NCBI GenBank assembly: GCA_013350335.1
Contig: CM023541.1
Coordinates: forward strand, 39,610,739-39,674,738
DNA from: Chimonanthus salicifolius
Taxonomy: Eukaryota; Streptophyta; Magnoliopsida; Laurales; Calycanthaceae
DNA length: 64,000 nucleotides
Direction of reading: 5' to 3'
Each line of letters starts with the position of its first letter. Within the stretch, counting starts at the first letter, position 1. Shown here one piece after another: positions 13,101-22,400 of this stretch. The notes beneath the pieces were generated by a model that was not told where the DNA came from, made no database searches, and saw nothing but the letters and a program-made list of their open reading frames with translations. Both the position numbers and the translations under genes were made by a program.

Positions 13101-16100
13101 GTAAGGTTTTGCAACCTTGAAAACAATTCTTTTTTATAGTTGGTTGGGAGAAAGGTACTGAACAATAATTTCTTCATCTTATTCCAGTCTTGGATTTTTT
13201 GACTTACCTTGATTCTGTTTGTCAGTCTTAATCCTCTGCCACCATGATAAAGCTCTGCCTTTCAATTTAGAAGAAACCAACTTAACTTTTATGTCATCAG
13301 GAACTTCCCTGCAATCAAAAGCATTCTCAATTGCCTCGATCCATTCTACAAACTCATCATGCTCGGTACTGCCTGAATAGTCTGGAATGTCAACTCAAAT
13401 GCCATATGAATCAAGATTTGCTTTGTTGTCTCTTTCTGGACGTCTGCCTACATATCTGTGTTGACGTCTAGGAGGAGGAGGAAAACGAGGTGGTGTTTCG
13501 TCTGACGATGATGAATGACTGTTATGAACGGAAGGAATGCTAGGGGGACGCTGATTGCGTGGCCTCTTCAAATCTGTTATATCATGTGCCATATTAGCCA
13601 TCATCTGAACTATCTGATCCATATTTAGATTATTATTTTGAGTCGAACTTGGGTGACCACTGCTTGAAGAACTGCCCATCGGATGAGTAGGGCCACTTTC
13701 TGGAGCACTTCTGATCCGAGGAAGGGAATTTGTAGGGATCCTGCCATCCGTCTGTGCTTGACGAGGGCGAAAATTATAATGTCGTGCCATAACTCAGTGG
13801 ATAGAACAAAAAGAGTCTTGCAGCAAATAATAGTAGTGATAAAATAAGCTACTCACAGGTAAGATCGATGTCGGAGTCTCGATTAACTCAAAAGCTCTGA
13901 ATACCACTCTGATGCAGGGTAGGTAGGATTAAGAATACCCAACCTCAAATTATAGCGGAAGCTTGAATAATATCTTGAATAACCCTTCAATCTTCACAAA
14001 ACAGTCCTTCGTTTTTCACTTGAATTTTCACAAAACAGTCCTTCGTTTTGTACTTGAATCTTCACAAAACAGTCTTTCGTTTTGCTAAACAAAATAACAA
14101 TTTTATTGATCAAAATAATCTCCCCTCCAAACTGGCTATTACAACTCCTTAAATAAAAACACCTACTAAATAAGAGTCCTATCTAATTAGGAACTCCTAA
14201 TAATAAATACATACTAAATAAGAGTCCTATCTAGTTAGGAACTCCTAATAATAAACACCTACTAAATAAGAGTCCTATCTAGTTAGGAACTCCTAATAAT
14301 AAACACCTACTAAATAAGAGTCCTATCTAGTTAGGAACTCCTAATAATAAACAACTACTAAATAAGAGTCTTATGTAATTAGGAACTCCTAATAATAAGC
14401 AACTACTACATAAGAGTCTTATGTCAGCATCATGGGACAAGTAACGCCCCTCACTGGCGAATGTCTAGGGGTATCACAAATTGTTATTCCGAATGCAATG
14501 ATTTTTACATATAATTGAGATCTACAATTAAATGGAATTAAACAAATTATATGTATACATGGAAGTTAAATCCAGCACTAATTCGAATTGGCATTCATTG
14601 TACCTTTTTAGATCTAATTCGGTTGCAGAAATAAATTTATATGGGTCCCATTTTCATCTAATGGGCTTTCCCCCATTTCATTCGATTTGATTTGGCTTTG
14701 GATGGCCGCATCAACTTCTATTTGAAAGTGGTGAAAAAGCAAAAATGGAAAACAAAAAAAGTGAGAAGTTAGTTCAAAAGAGAGCATCAACAGTAACAAC
14801 ATATGGGATTAATGTTTGTTGCTTCTTGGGCCTGCTGCATTTCATGTTTCTCAATACCAAAGAACTCAGCCATTTGAAATAGAAAGACATGGGAAACTTG
14901 AAATTTGTAGAACTAGGAAGGCATGTGGTAGGTATGTGTCTTCTACATATAATTATGTGTGCACGAGCACCAGATCCCTCAACCCTGCCATACATTTGTG
15001 GAATAAATGTTCCTCAATTGTATAAGCGAGTGGGTTTCATATTCGATGAAATTCGGATCCTGGACAATGGTCATCACAATAACAGAAAGTTCTCTATTAG
15101 AGGGGATCCATGAAGTGTTTCTATTTTGTGAGTGGTTTATATATTAGAAATTCAAACATTGATAGGCAAGAAGACCTAGATAATTACAAGATAGCTGAAA
15201 GGGCTACAAACAAAGCCATATGCAAAGCCAAGTATGAAGCAGATGTTGACTTGTATACAAAATTAGAAAGCCAAAGAGGGAGAAAAGGGAACATATAAGC
15301 TTGCTAAGGTGAGATAAGAAAGAGGGACTTGGATCATGTAAGATGCACTAAGGAAACGAGGGACAGATGGGAAAGGTATTTTAGATATTTGTTAACTATG
15401 GAACGCAAGAGTGAAACACAAATGGAAGCAAAAGCAAATGAATGATTGGTAAATGAAAATTCAGAACAGAAATGAAAATGGCTCAAATAAGATGAAGAAA
15501 AGTAGAGCTTTAGGACTAGATGTCCATATAGAAATGTGGACCTTGTTGGGTGAAAATGAGATTAAGTAGCTGAGTTGATTTAACAAAATCTTGGCTTCGA
15601 AAAGTGATTTTGAAGAATAGCATAACTCAGATCGAGTTGAGCCTAGCTCTAATCTAACTAAATCTTTATTGCTCTTAGATCCAACCTTATCCAATTCAAG
15701 CTTCAGCCCAATAAACCAACTTTAATCAGGTTCAGAGAGATGAACAATTTCAATTAAGCTTGCTAGGAGTACCATTCATACTCTCAATCTATTGCACTAG
15801 ACAATTTGATTGTATGTTATACATTTATTTAGCTTCAAATATTGTCTCAATGCCTTATCATAACTGAAAAAAAAAAACCTGGAGGTACAAACACAATATG
15901 CTAACAAATTAGAAACAAACGCATTTAAAAAATAATTTCTTGAAAGAAACTATATATGACAGATGCTACAGTTGCCTTTAAGTTGTACCCTTTTATGTAT
16001 CCTTAAGCTCATGTGGCAAATCACAGTTGGTTGGCTTTTCAATAGGTAGTTAAGATACCAATCAAATGACAACTGTTTCACAAAATCTAGAAGACAGACT

Positions 16101-16548
16101 ACACCGTTGCATTTAGACAGAATGAACAGTTTAGATTTTTTAGAGGTGGACCCCACATGTCTCAAAGAGTACCAGTTGAAGTCATCCTTACCATTGGGAT
16201 GACAACATAGGATCATTCCTCTCTCTCTCTCATATATACATATATTTATCCACCTTGGGTTGGGTTAAGTTGGGTCGGTTATATTCAACCCAAGCACTCA
16301 ATTTTGACCCAACCCAATTTTCAAGAAAAAAAATTCAACCCAAACCCAAATTACCTCAGCCTAACCTGACCGAAATTCAGGTTTAAACTTGACCCAAGTG
16401 GCACCCCTATTCTTTTGGCCTGCATGTGAATCCATGGAACTGATTGCCCTACTTGCAGGTTATCAAAATCACTGCACCACTTCCGGCTAGGCTCCAAACA
16501 CAGGAAGAAGGCAATCACGGAAGTAGCAGCAGAGATATTGGCAAGTAG
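1117..16548 (+). CDS. PUS5: RluA-family RNA pseudouridine synthase (PUS5-like), 3' four exons, 5' part outside window
   Basis: The visible coding exons are 1117-1186, 3478-3556, 8866-8959 and 16459-16548. Phases match across all three introns (GT...AG each), giving 110 residues and a TAG stop. The first exon encodes SGRPHQIRIHLAFIGHPLLG, the conserved C-terminal RluA segment that runs into GDPLYVVGG in the next exon. The third has PVPGDCGYHLHAHRL and the fourth VIKITAPLPARLQT, in the order expected for plant RNA pseudouridine synthase 5-type proteins. The family isomerises uridine to pseudouridine in RNA; the catalytic Asp motif (RLDxxTSG) would lie in exons upstream of this window. The introns are 2.3, 5.3 and 7.5 kb and hold most of the mobile elements of the first 16 kb, all compatible with splicing. 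The exact paralogue (PUS5 rather than another plant PUS) is from memory of family sequences; the family itself is secure. Confidence 0.86.
1340..2186 (+). mobile_element. Degenerate LINE RNase H region
   Basis: Broken reading frames with recognisable RNase H pieces: LKFNVNGATRGK near 1680, LSNAIPCVQEKKKAPWR near 1880-1935 and HVWISTNELVDCLAKHGIDG near 2110-2170. Several stops and frameshifts, so an old inactive copy. It is cut at 2187 by a minus-strand LINE. Confidence 0.55.
2187..2720 (-). mobile_element. LINE 3' end, minus orientation
   Basis: Begins on the plus strand with cttttttttgagcagtaatg, the complement of the ...ctcaaaaaaa LINE tail seen at 415 and 25735. Near 2575-2620 the minus strand reads like the VIEGDSANA RNase H segment at about 30-60. 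A head-to-head arrangement with the plus-strand remnants on either side. Confidence 0.65.
2820..3090 (+). mobile_element. LINE fragment, region between endonuclease and reverse transcriptase
   Basis: Frame-broken translation contains LVLWLKDGDKNTNFTVQW and, in another frame, MANGRSRMNTIK followed by AIKGEVKECFESLFSS. This is the WL(K/R)EGDxNTKFFHxMANGRRRxNxI linker of plant LINEs. Degenerate and not a host exon. Confidence 0.6.
3478..3556 (+). CDS. PUS5: PUS5-like exon (second visible)
   Basis: Acceptor cttgacag ends at 3477 and donor gtatga starts at 3557. It encodes the split Gly, then DPLYVVGGLPKIVELES and TGESFAQD, and ends with two bases of a Gly codon. The reading frame joins both neighbouring exons without a stop. 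Confidence 0.86.
3557..4045. other. Intron sequence with no recognised feature
   Basis: AT-rich intron DNA directly after the second visible exon, with a run of cacacaca and purine-rich stretches near 3650-3770. No exon, RNA gene or repeat family was recognised. Confidence 0.5.
4050..4270 (+). mobile_element. Copia-type LTR end and primer-binding-site remnant
   Basis: The stretch tatgtattttatatatttgg ... gtggaataaacagagaaaaa followed by ctctcattttctaccatggt and then atcaattagg resembles the 3' end of a Ty1/Copia LTR followed by a tRNA-iMet primer site (tggtatcagag). The left boundary is not fixed and no partner LTR was found. Confidence 0.4.
4940..5076 (+). mobile_element. Possible tRNA-derived SINE
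   Basis: aactggcagggactctgg resembles an RNA polymerase III A box and aggttcgagtc (about 4999-5009) a B box, spaced as in tRNA-derived SINE heads. An A-run closes the unit at about 5067-5076. No target duplication was fixed. Confidence 0.35.
5775..5893 (-). mobile_element. Truncated SINE inserted in LINE
   Basis: The sequence gtgttcggaaatatt at 5760-5774 is repeated as gtgttcggaaaaatatt at 5894-5910, and the LINE coding trace is continuous if the block between is removed. The insert starts with poly(T) then tatgaccgaaggtgtctcgc, matching the minus-strand SINE at 42618-42835. The tRNA-like head is missing. Confidence 0.82.
6764..7271 (+). mobile_element. Complete TRIM retrotransposon
   Basis: Two LTRs of 205 and 204 bp (6764-6968 and 7068-7271), both TGTAATACC...GTTACA, flank a 99-bp internal region. 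The 5' LTR is followed by aatggtatcagag (primer site for initiator tRNA-Met) and the 3' LTR is preceded by a purine tract (aagagaggtagat). Exact 5-bp target duplications, catga, lie at 6759-6763 and 7272-7276. No coding capacity. Both LTRs carry a TATA-like tatataag. The LTR type (..gctagcgggacgggtcgttaca) is widespread in angiosperm genomes and recurs at 10312-14478, 26998-33471 and 51835-52047. Confidence 0.93.
7394..8498. other. AT-rich intron stretch with no feature
   Basis: Intron DNA of the PUS5-like gene between the LINE tail and a SINE. No ORF with family resemblance, no splice-bounded exon and no repeat family recognised. Near 8395-8465 there are runs of gacccaa/gggtc words typical of decayed plant repeats. 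Confidence 0.5.
8514..8720 (+). mobile_element. tRNA-derived SINE (family A), full length with TSD
   Basis: Exact 15-bp duplications aattacaaagtgtaa lie at 8499-8513 and 8721-8735. The head has an A-box-like ggttgacctaacggtcaag and a B box gagttcgattc; the tail ends gcttggataccttggtcat and an A run. Same family as 42618-42835, 56752-56941 and the truncated copy at 5775-5893. It ends 145 bp upstream of the PUS5 exon at 8866. Confidence 0.88.
8866..8959 (+). CDS. PUS5: PUS5-like exon (third visible)
   Basis: Preceded by a strong polypyrimidine tract and acceptor (tttttttgcag, ending 8865) and followed by a near-consensus donor (aag|gtacgt). In the phase set by the previous exon it reads GYQKPARPVPGDCGYHLHAH and RLVLQHPNANK. 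Another frame is also open across this exon but does not match the family. Confidence 0.88.
8960..10311. other. Intron stretch with no gene
   Basis: Apart from the small insertion at 9376-9392, nothing recognised. Short ORFs here have no family resemblance and no splice context. Confidence 0.5.
9376..9392 (-). mobile_element. 17-bp remnant insertion between 19-bp target duplications
   Basis: The 19-mer cttaatgtgcatctgtatt occurs at 9357-9375 and again at 9393-9411. Between them lie ten T and gaaaagt, the complement of a LINE-like poly(A) tail. The T-run followed by gaaa also begins the minus-strand LINE ends at 36031 and about 41882. Best read as an almost completely 5'-truncated target-primed insertion. 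Confidence 0.65.
11716..11941. repeat. 48-bp tandem repeat in left LTR, five copies
   Basis: The unit containing tactaaataagagtcctat recurs at 11721, 11769, 11817, 11865 and 11913, spacing 48 bp. The last copy is cut by the LTR end. Upstream, at about 11545-11642, a 34-bp unit (cttcacaaaacagtccttcg) is repeated three times. Confidence 0.9.
12135..12536 (-). CDS. Unknown ORF downstream of gag in the gag-only element
   Basis: An open frame of 133 codons from an ATG at 12534-12536, 26 bp after the gag stop. No protease, RT or integrase motif. It is acidic and Gln/His-rich, with a duplicated motif: SYVDPMWEEHV near residue 48 and PYIDPIWESYV at the very C-terminus. The N-terminal half looks helical (KVQLLAIEQEVEMVIQQQ). 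I do not recognise the family. It may be a degraded spacer of the parent element or an accessory protein. Confidence 0.5.
   Translation of the reverse strand: MVQPSIVTPKDEINKFVETNSMKVQLLAIEQEVEMVIQQQVDNHVRSYVDPMWEEHVNQLATPNLSPLLEIDTPKHQHESQSIEKQHEGSTYNDYSDQLVRVQTLGVGDDRHLVDSDHTIRPYIDPIWESYVT
12563..13790 (-). pseudogene. Gypsy-type gag, broken
   Basis: Translation from 13790 gives a Ser/Pro/Arg-rich N-terminal region and stops at a TGA at about 13392-13394. The same frame continues with a capsid-like segment (FVEWIEAIENAFD, then LSWWQRIKTD). A frame change near 13180-13215, in an A-rich stretch, leads to the open segment 13177-12563. That segment has YTEEFNLLVSRNNL of the retrotransposon gag domain and a CX2CX4HX4C zinc knuckle, CFKCSGFGHIASEC. 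The lesions suggest the copy cannot make a full gag. Confidence 0.85.
14158..14432. repeat. 48-bp tandem repeat in right LTR, six copies
   Basis: The same 48-bp unit as in the left LTR, here at about 14164, 14212, 14260, 14308, 14356 and 14404. The right LTR (523 bp) exceeds the left (475 bp) by exactly 48 bp, one unit. Confidence 0.88.
14830..15880 (+). mobile_element. Degenerate RTE-type LINE fragment
   Basis: The frame at 15160-15298 reads DLDNYKIAERATNKAICKAK and ADVDLYTKLESQRGRKG, the linker of plant LINEs often misannotated as craniofacial development protein-like. Downstream, NGSNKMKKSRALGLDVHIEM is followed by a start-of-RT-like stretch (FNKILASKS) near 15480-15620. Frames are broken. 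It ends with an A run at about 15868-15878. Confidence 0.65.
15880..16458. other. Intron tail before last PUS5 exon
   Basis: No gene. At 16255-16400 a cluster of gggttgggt / aacccaaccc words forms an imperfect inverted repeat, a common decayed plant repeat. A tc microsatellite lies at about 16219-16231. Confidence 0.45.
16459..16548 (+). CDS. PUS5: PUS5-like last exon
   Basis: Acceptor acttgcag ends at 16458. Phase 0 exon of 29 codons (VIKITAPLPARLQTQEE..., ending SSRDIGK) and a TAG stop at 16546-16548. The APLP segment is the usual end of the conserved domain; the remaining tail is polar. The 3' UTR follows; no clear poly(A) signal was fixed. Confidence 0.84.
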   Translation, partial: VIKITAPLPARLQTQEEGNHGSSSRDIGK

Positions 16549-19216
16549 TGATGCTGATGGTGTTGTGTTATTTTCTTGAATGACATAGTATTGTCACCCT
16601 GATGTTAGAAAAATGGTTGTCATAACCAAAGTAAGTACTTGTGTACATGTAATAACCTTGCAGCAACTAAGTTTGATATGAATTGATGCAGAATCAAATA
16701 ATAGGCACTGCTTCTTCCCTCTTCTCGCCTTTATTATAATTTATATAAGATATTTTTCACATTGATCTGATGAATCTACCAATGGATGCACCATAGCAAT
16801 GCCTATAATTATCCTTGCTACTTGTCCATTTAAAGTGTGAGACCCGGCTCGGATTGACCACCGGGATATTTTTCTCTTCACTCCGTTATTATCTCACAAC
16901 ATTGAAATTTAAAGAAGTTGAGTGTATGAATGAGATAAATTACCTGGATGATGATGATAATTACTTTTTGAGTAATTATATACTAAAAAAATCATTTTGA
17001 CTATACTAATCAAGTCATACTGTTGAAGACCGTAAATTTTAGAGTTCAATAAAATAACTTCTATGGATCAAATTTTAAAAAATTAGAAAATATGACTTCA
17101 TTTATTCAATCAAAGACATTCTAGCTCAGCTACGACTCAATAATTTTTTAATTTATACCTTGAATTTTTTTGTAATGTTACTCCTCGATAAATTCTCGTT
17201 ATAATGAGAAAATGACCCAATAGATTACAAGTTCTTGAACTAATTGATTTAGGCTATTGTTCTAAGCCTATTTAAATCTGAAGCTTCTTTAAGTTTATAC
17301 TTGGTAAGAGTTGTAGAAATTTGACATGGCCCCTCCAATATAAAATTTCTAAATCCGTCCCTGGCCACAACTACAAAACAAAGATGAGTTACCTCTCTTT
17401 AGCTAAAACTTCCAAAAAGAGAAGGTCTAAATTTAGGTTAGTTTTTTCACCTTGCATTTTAAGGGCCTGAGTCAACTCGAAAGCCCTGGAGACGTATATC
17501 ACTTCAACTTGAAGTTCAACGCCAGGAGATTCATGCGACCTGATAAACAATCCACTCAATTTACAACAATCCAAAGAACAAGAACATAGAGCAAGAAGAG
17601 CAGGAACGGGAACAGCGACAGGCACGAGCGAGAACAGGGACAAGAACGGTAACAGCGCAGAAAGATGTTTTCAATACCAAGAAAAGGAATAGGAAACGAA
17701 AAACAGCATGATTAATATGAAGTTCTTAGCTAAGCCAGGTTTAGATCTATAGACCAATCATAACAAATATATATTTTATATTATAAATTACATTATTAGA
17801 TGGTATATTATGAGAACTTGATTAAATTTGTACTTTAAATGATTTAATATCTTTATAATCTAACCATAAACTCGATACTAATACCTTATATAATAAATTC
17901 GCTCAAACCCCCATTCGTCAGCTACACATTTGCTCATACACAATCAGTTTTTGACTTATTTGAAAATGGCCAATTAATAATAATACAAAGACGTATTCGA
18001 AGAAAAATAAAATAAAGAGTCAGCTTTTGGACCTTATTTATTTTTAGAACATAAGTCTAATTTCAAATAATAAGGGCCCTTTAGGCTCAAACGGGGGTTC
18101 AATTCCTATAATTGTAATACATCAACTTACACCCATATATAGATTAAAAACTAAAAATACTAACAATTGTGCCTTCATTTGTATCTGCTGACATGACAAT
18201 TTCTTCAACTGAACTTCTGTAACTTTTCAATGGCCAAATAATTTTAGATTACCAAATCAAAACTAAGTTTGGAATATACAATTCCCACATATAGCATTCC
18301 CCATATAAATAATAGATCAAAAACTTTTACTTGACAACTGCGTCACTTTGCGTAAAGTTTAATAAATATTATTTAATTAACATAAAATTTTCACAACAGA
18401 TGGCAAGAATCAAATGGGCCCAATAGATCAATGGTCTAGAATTCAGGCCAGATGGAAGCCCCATCGGTAACATAAGCTGGATGGACACAAATAGTACATG
18501 ATTTTATTTTTTTTATAATCAAAGTGTTCCAAGTGTTTTAGAACATATGGCTAATCTTTGAGACATACACAAACCCTTTAAGATAAAGTGCAAATCGAAT
18601 TCAGTACTCCTGTTTCCTGACCCATCACTCCAACCCCTTTAAATTGAAAGGATACAGTATAGACGCTCAATACTTAAAAAGTATAAAATGAGGTAACCAC
18701 CATATCAACCCCATCATATGCACTAAGTAGAGAAGCCATGAACAGGTCCCCTGAATAAAGCAGCTGCAATATAAATCTCTAAATCAAGCAAAAAAGATGA
18801 TGGGAGGCAAATTTGAAGCCCTGACCTTGCTGTCAAACACTAGCGTGGGCTTGGATTCATGATTAAGAATGTTGGCCATGACAGACAATGATCTCGCATT
18901 TCACCCAAACAAGCAAATCAAGAAGGAATCTCTGAGCCCATGTCCCTTGTAATTTTTAGCTTGAAACTTAGACCCAGAATATATCGATCAAAAAAACATG
19001 GTCACAGAATGTTCAATGACAAGGCTACCTAGCAAGTGTTTTACAGTTTCTGAGCACTCACTACATCTGAAAATTCACAACTCATTAAATTGAAAAAGAA
19101 AATCTCAAGCTAGCATCCTAAAGTAGTAGCATATGAAAGCTGACAAATATTAGAAAGAAACTGGTCGGGATTTTCACTCTCTCTAGTTCTAGGAATCAGC
19201 CTTTTTTCTTTTTGAT
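16549..19216. other. Convergent intergenic region between PUS5 and S1FA
   Basis: Holds the 3' UTRs of both convergent genes. Otherwise AT-rich with no supported exon, RNA gene or mobile element. A short ORF on the minus strand (17389-17643) has no family resemblance. Confidence 0.5.
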
Positions 19217-19432
19217 TTACTCCCCTGGTGCTGAAACCCCCTGCTTCAGCCTCTCTCGCTTCATCTTCTTCTTGGAAACAGGCTTCTTCTTCCTTTGGGG
19301 AAGGGTCTTCTGGGCATACATGTAGAGGACATAGTTTCCAACAAGGAATGCCAGTAGCAGGCCCCCAACCACAAGCAGGACAATCAAACCTGGGTTGAAT
19401 CCCTTGACTTGAGCATTCTTAATCACATTACC
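19217..19432 (-). CDS. S1FA: S1FA exon 2
   Basis: On the minus strand the acceptor is ctgcatcaacag and the exon begins GGT AAT GTG ATT AAG. 71 codons plus TAA at 19217-19219. Holds the transmembrane-like segment and the basic tail. Confidence 0.95.
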   Translation of the reverse strand, partial: GNVIKNAQVKGFNPGLIVLLVVGGLLLAFLVGNYVLYMYAQKTLPQRKKKPVSKKKMKRERLKQGVSAPGE

Positions 19433-22400
19433 CTGTTGATGCAGAGAGCAGTAGATTTTGTATTATTAATATAGAAAAGTAAAATAAGACTAAAGAGGAA
19501 GGGGAGGGGACTTGACACGAACTGCACAGATAAAACAAAAATGACATTTTTTTATATCAATGGCATGATTTGGTAAGAAAAAAGATATTTAGCATCAGAT
19601 GGAATAGTACATAATTTAAGTGTGTACTGGAGATATCAAAAGCATAGCCTCTGTCTACCTTTCTTAAGTAGAAAGTGTCAGACAAAACAGCAAATACCAA
19701 ATCTCATCTTGGAACATTAAAAATACCCAAGGCTCCACATACACCTTCAACAATAAGAAATACCATTTTTCCATTCGCGCGCGTGCGTGCGTGCGTGCTA
19801 GAAAGTGTCAGACAAAACAGCAAATACCAAATCTCATCTTGGAACATTAAAAATACCCAAGGCTCCACATACACCTTCAACAATAAGAAATACCATTTTT
19901 CCATTCGCGTGCGTGCGTGCGTGCGTGCGTGCGCGCGCGCGCGCGCGCGTGCGTCTTTTAGTCGGAATGGCTGGGATCAAGCAGAAACCAAAAAAAAAGT
20001 TGAGAGGTTCCACCCTGTATATACTTTTAGTCGGAATGGCTGGGATCAAGCCACACAGTGACATGACAAGATGATCCTAGGCACTATTCTATAGACTATG
20101 ATGCCAGCAGACTATGGAAAAGAGTTAAAAAAAATAGTGTTTCTTACTTCGAATAGAAGAATTGAGGCACAAACTTACAAATAAAGTACCAAATATAACC
20201 CACATGGGTATAGCTTAGTTGGTCTAAGCTTCTAGGATTAGATTAGATGTCTTAGGTTCGACTTCTCCCGAGCTTACCTGATACACAAGGCTTGTGGGTG
20301 ATTTTGTGTATCCATAGGATTAATCTCGGGGCTTGTCAATGATCAGACTGTTAACTCTGTCAATTAACTAATCATTCTCCCGTGGAGATGGCACTACAAA
20401 AAATGGAACAATATATAATATGGCCAAGTTCCCATGGTGCAAAGAACAAATAAAGCTAATGCCAAGTTAACAAAACCACTACTTGGGGAACTACTGTGCA
20501 AGATCTCCACTTGTTATCAACTTAACAACCAGTAAACTGTCCATTCAATCAACCCTTCCCAAAAATAAATAAAAAAATAAATAGGAAAAGGCAAATTCTC
20601 ATTCATTTCTATTTATCATAAATTGAAGTGAAGTTTATCACTCCAAATGCATTGGATCATGCATCACAAAATAAGCTTAAACCCAATTCTATGAATAATG
20701 ACTTCATTTTGGTCTTCACCATTAACCGTATTAGTAATTCTTATATTTTATCAAATAAGTTTATAAGAATCAATAAGCTATTATATAAAATTGAACCAAG
20801 TCACCTAGTTGACTTGCCAAGTTACTTAGTTGACAACAGGTCTCCTGCTTGACCCAGACAAATAATTGGCCAAGTCCCAATCCTGGTCTTGATTTAAAAA
20901 GTATGCTCTAAATCACTACATGAGATCTATATTTTAGCTGAAATGTACCATGTTCTCATCTAAATCTTGTGATCACAAGCTCACTGCATAGACAATTCAA
21001 TTACATTCCAAGTGACATCAGCCACTCAAAGTCTACGTGACAAGTATGACAAAAACCACCTAGAACCAATGGCATCTCTTTAGATAACAAAAAGGAAGAA
21101 AACAATCAATTTAATCATTTAGTCCTCATAAAGTGACCAGTAGGAACTATTACAAGTTACCAACAACACATAATATACAGAATGTTAATCAAATCAAATA
21201 AGCATGTCCCATCTTGGACACATTGGCCTTCCAAGGGCTCAAGAACACCATGAGCAGTCATTTTTAGTGGAAAATGAAATAGGTGACCAGCAAATATTCT
21301 GCTACATACTCAGATTCCTTCCCTATGGAAGAAAGGACGGAGACCCATATTCCTTTGAAAATTTCCCATCCTCTTAGATGCACTAATCAACAAGTGCCAT
21401 CCCAAATTCATAAATCTTTTCACCAATTGTCGCTACCACATGGCATGTTTGGCAATAGTTGTCATTTTATGCAAACAAAAAAAGAGTAAATGGTTTCCTA
21501 CGGTCAAATGGGTGAAGTGCAAAATATTAAGGCAAAATATCACCAAACGTCAGCAAATTTTCCAAAGTATATTGATAACATTTTCATAAAGCAAAAATGC
21601 AAAATCCATTTTCTATAGAAAACTTGCCAAATAATAGCATTTTTTAAGGCCAGCCATAAGTCCTCAAATTTAGTCCTTCACACAACCCTTTTGATCATTA
21701 AAAAATTTTAAAAAAGAAAGTTCACTTTTCCACATAAAATGGTCGTTGTTGCCAAGTGTGCCCTTTATAGAGAACCGCTTTCATTTTCAACAAGAAATGT
21801 GAAACATACTTTATCTATCTACAAGAAGTGGAGAGCATTTGGTGGGGAACCAAACCAAGCGTAGTGGTAGGATGCCATGCAATTTAAAGAGATTTACCCC
21901 ATTCATCTCATTGTTGTATTGATCCTCGTATCAAAGATACCACCCTTGGATGCATTAGGATTCTTACTACCTCGATTAAGGGTTGTATCTTAAAAGATTC
22001 CTTTGTTTGATACAATTGTATTTTAGCAGATTTCCTTTCTTGTATACTATTGCATCAGTCTTGAAAGATTATGTAATTCTTTTGCTTTATTAGTGCATAA
22101 CCCCGCAACTCAGTAGAAGAGAGTGTTGGTTTTCAATTGACAACACAAAAATAGAATGCTGGAGTTTGAGTACGAGAGGAGGATGACTTGCAAGAAAGGG
22201 CCGGATGGATAGGAATAGTAGAGTTAGGGAATGAGATAGACAATGGTTTTAAAAAATGAAGAAAAACTAGAAATAGAATCCACAGAATCGCCGCTGATTT
22301 TGAGTCCATCACAAGCTATAGTACCATAAATGTGATAAATGATAATTGATGGAAAACCCAGCATTTTACTATTGAGCTGTGTGAAAACCCCAGCAGTATT

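Larger units (their letters stand above)
11467..14432 (-). mobile_element. Gag-only LTR retrotransposon (TR-GAG-like, Gypsy-derived), nested in TRIM
   Basis: LTRs at 11467-11941 and 13910-14432, TGATGCAGG...CATCA, with exact 5-bp duplications tggga at 11462-11466 and 14433-14437. The interrupted TRIM LTR is continuous if the block is removed. The element reads on the minus strand: a primer-site-like ctctgaataccactc abuts the right LTR, followed by a broken gag with a zinc knuckle (12563-13790), then an ORF of unknown function (12135-12536). Just inside the left LTR the minus strand reads NSRTSSFQDGKND, like the end of Gypsy polyproteins (LRTNxFQxGxND). Protease, RT, RNase H and integrase are absent, so it is non-autonomous. 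The LTRs contain tandem repeats of 34 and 48 bp. Confidence 0.9.
10312..14478 (-). mobile_element. Multimeric TRIM: four LTRs and three internal regions, one TSD pair
   Basis: Four minus-strand LTRs start TGTAACGACC-like: 10312-10545, 10626-10859, 10984-11204 and 11297-14478 (the last interrupted by another element at 11467-14432). They are separated by three internal regions of about 80-124 bp, each with the complement of a purine tract (ccacccccttaaa type) at the left and of a primer site (ctctgataccattt type) at the right. Outer flanks are the exact 5-bp duplication aattg at 10307-10311 and 14479-14483. The outer two LTRs resemble each other (tttggtgagc...cctgaagattgctcc) and the inner two resemble each other (gctttgggcttgaaaaaccc), so it is a mosaic of two subfamilies, A-B-B-A. 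Non-coding. In the PUS5 intron 8960-16458. Confidence 0.88.

Noticed and set aside
11716..14432. Regularly spaced 48-bp direct repeats resembling a CRISPR array
   Set aside because: The units abut without unique spacers, lie in LTRs of a retrotransposon, and the genome is a plant.
16255..16400. gggttgggt/acccaaccc inverted words considered as a hairpin RNA or riboswitch
   Set aside because: The same low-complexity words recur near 49530 and 50590; it is a decayed repeat, not a conserved structure.
19675..20074. ORFs with Arg/Ala or Val/Arg/Ala repeats
   Set aside because: Produced by the CG/TG microsatellite and the tandem duplication in the S1FA intron.
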